Shown: one piece after another, positions 62,811 to 64,000 of the stretch
Layout of the letters: every line of letters begins with the position of its first letter
Position numbering within the stretch: the stretch's first letter is position 1
Assembly: GCA_002344895.1 (NCBI GenBank)
Contig: DDUR01000061.1
Span: 1 to 64,000, forward strand
Origin: Ignavibacteria bacterium UBA2333
Lineage (GTDB): Bacteria > Bacteroidota > Ignavibacteria > Kapaibacteriales > Kapaibacteriaceae
Direction of reading: 5' to 3'
DNA: 64,000 nucleotides
Program-made: the position numbers and the translations under genes
Notes under the pieces: model-generated
The model's input: the letters and a program-made list of their open reading frames with translations, nothing else
The model's database searches: none
What the model was told of the DNA's origin: nothing

Positions 62811-62825
62811 GCCCCCTTCACCCCC
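62811..62825 (-). repeat. G-tract element, copy 14 (murA leader)
   Basis: On the + strand GCCCCCTTCACCCCC, between the murA promoter box and its GTG start. Identical over 15 bases to the copy at 22397 inside an unrelated gene. Confidence 0.65.
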
Positions 62826-62837
62826 TTCCTTGCCTCC

Positions 62838-64000
62838 GTGGATAAATTCATTGTTGAAGGTCCTGTACGCCTTCAGGGTACCGTAACGGTCTCTGGCGCA
62901 AAAAACGCCTCACTTGCCCTCATGCCTGCATGTTTGCTGGCACCGGGTATTTACCACCTCGGCAATACACCGAACAATCGAGATGTGTGGACGTTCTCGC
63001 GGCTCCTTGGTTCGCTTGGAGTACATGCAGAGCTGAACTCAAACACACTGTTTCTCGACTCGTCAACGATTACGAGTTACGAAGCACCGTATGACCACGT
63101 CAAAAAAATGCGTGCGTCGATCTACGTTTTAGGCCCACTGGTTGCCCGTTATGGTCAGGCTCGCGTTTCGCTACCCGGTGGATGCAACTTCGGCCCCAGG
63201 CCAGTTGACCTGCACCTTAAAGGACTTGAACGTCTGGGAGCAAAGATTGAAGTAGAGGGAGGGTACATCGTTGCAACAGCGGATCGTCTCCAAGGCAACC
63301 ATGTACATTTTGACGTTTCAAGTGTTGGTGCCACGGTGAACGTACTGATGGCAGCCGTGCTGGCCAAGGGCCAGTCAGTATTCACGAATGCAGCCCTAGA
63401 GCCTGAAGTAACAGCCCTTGCCCGCATGCTCGTGAAAATGGGAGCACGTATTGAGGGTATTGGCACAACAACACTCGAAATAGAAGGTGTTGACACACTT
63501 AAGCCCGTCAACGAAGAAACAATACCTGATCGGATCGAAGCAGCAACGTACCTTATCGCAGCTGCTATGACACGTGGCGATGTGACACTCAAGAACGTAA
63601 ATCCATATCACCTCGCTGCTGTTGTTCAAAAACTTGAGGAATCGGGTGCGGAACTCGATGTAACAGGCGAAACGATTCGAATTACCATGAATGATGCGCC
63701 GAATGCCGTCGACATCACGACGGCACCATATCCGGGATATCCCACGGATGCTCAAGCGCAATGGGCAGCCTACATGATGTTGGCAAACGGTGCAAGTACG
63801 ATCAAGGATACCATCTATCCAACACGATTCGGATATGTACCAGAGCTTCATCGCCTTGGCGCAGAAATCGAAGTGACCGATGGCGCTTGTGTAGTCAAGG
63901 GTGGTCGCCGATTAACCGGTGCAACCGTGATGTCAAGTGATCTGCGTGCTAGCGCATCACTCGTTATGGCCGCAATGGTGAGTGAAGGTCGGTCAGAAAT
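62838..64000 (+). CDS. murA: UDP-N-acetylglucosamine 1-carboxyvinyltransferase (3' end outside window)
   Basis: The first 387 codons of about 420 are present. The GTG at 62838 gives the standard start VDKFIVEGPVRLQGTV; a TTG at 62784 overlaps the promoter box and is excluded. MurA joins enolpyruvate from PEP to UDP-GlcNAc, the first committed step of peptidoglycan synthesis. The conserved lysine is in SGAKNASLAL. The catalytic cysteine, target of fosfomycin, is in LPGGCNFGPRPVDLHL. No Shine-Dalgarno sequence is seen. It is transcribed away from the TonB receptor. Confidence 0.94.
   Translation, partial: MDKFIVEGPVRLQGTVTVSGAKNASLALMPACLLAPGIYHLGNTPNNRDVWTFSRLLGSLGVHAELNSNTLFLDSSTITSYEAPYDHVKKMRASIYVLGPLVARYGQARVSLPGGCNFGPRPVDLHLKGLERLGAKIEVEGGYIVATADRLQGNHVHFDVSSVGATVNVLMAAVLAKGQSVFTNAALEPEVTALARMLVKMGARIEGIGTTTLEIEGVDTLKPVNEETIPDRIEAATYLIAAAMTRGDVTLKNVNPYHLAAVVQKLEESGAELDVTGETIRITMNDAPNAVDITTAPYPGYPTDAQAQWAAYMMLANGASTIKDTIYPTRFGYVPELHRLGAEIEVTDGACVVKGGRRLTGATVMSSDLRASASLVMAAMVSEGRSE

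Overview
The window looks like chromosome from an uncultured or little-studied member of the Bacteroidota/Chlorobiota (FCB) group, perhaps the Kapabacteria side; this is inference, as no rRNA gene is present. The evidence is: C-terminal type IX secretion (T9SS) sorting domains on five giant secreted proteins; Bacteroidota-type promoter boxes (TAnnTTTG), several lying only 4-5 bases before a start codon; PD40/OmpA envelope proteins; a SdhCAB set with a single cytochrome b558-type anchor; and a TonB receptor behind a TPP riboswitch. Base composition is close to 50% GC. Coding density is very high. No gene-free stretch exceeds 300 bases, and I saw no tRNA, rRNA, CRISPR array, IS element or prophage.

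Layout. 1-8040: three tandem, leftward, related SBBP-propeller/Ig proteins (the first cut by the window edge). 8154-12305: pdxJ facing the sdhCAB operon. 12408-14888: an orphan ABC ATPase interrupted by an in-frame TGA, a small envelope protein, and mltG. 15003-17280: a two-gene unit resembling the GldL-GldM motor of T9SS, divergent from a 1641-residue T9SS cargo protein (17368-22293) and a barrel protein; then prfC. 24709-32580, leftward: membrane protein, pirin, YceI, and a run Sua5-HPr-EI-Omp85-DeoC. 32663-39020, rightward: glycogen phosphorylase, a DUF4397 T9SS protein, ffh and rpsP. 39097-48924: a membrane protein, a TPR-LuxR regulator and four exported proteins (two PD40 proteins, a lipoprotein, an FG-GAP/ASPIC protein). 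48945-55710: a nucleotide-sugar epimerase, a CDF transporter, dnaB, a lipoprotein, a Gfo/Idh oxidoreductase and a GT9 glycosyltransferase. 55737-64000: STAS protein, orphan nuoC, fatty-acid hydroxylase, pbpC, SET protein, the riboswitch-controlled TonB receptor, and murA (cut by the right edge).

Functionally the window mixes core genes (SRP, S16, RF3, DnaB, MurA, Sdh) with a large envelope and secretion load. T9SS cargo, a possible T9SS motor pair, OmpA-like anchors and Omp85/TonB barrels all point to a surface-oriented lifestyle. HPr and EI occur without any sugar-specific EII, suggesting a regulatory phosphorelay.

The most unusual signal is not a gene: a short G-tract element, GGGG-(Y R A-rich spacer of 3-6)-GGGGC, occurs at least 14 times on both strands, mostly inside unrelated genes, with several copies identical over 14-15 bases. 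Other points of interest are the TGA in the ABC ATPase, the GldL/GldM-like pair, the TPP-riboswitch TonB receptor, the probable leaderless transcripts, and a PD40 protein with a degenerate OmpA domain beside an intact paralogue.
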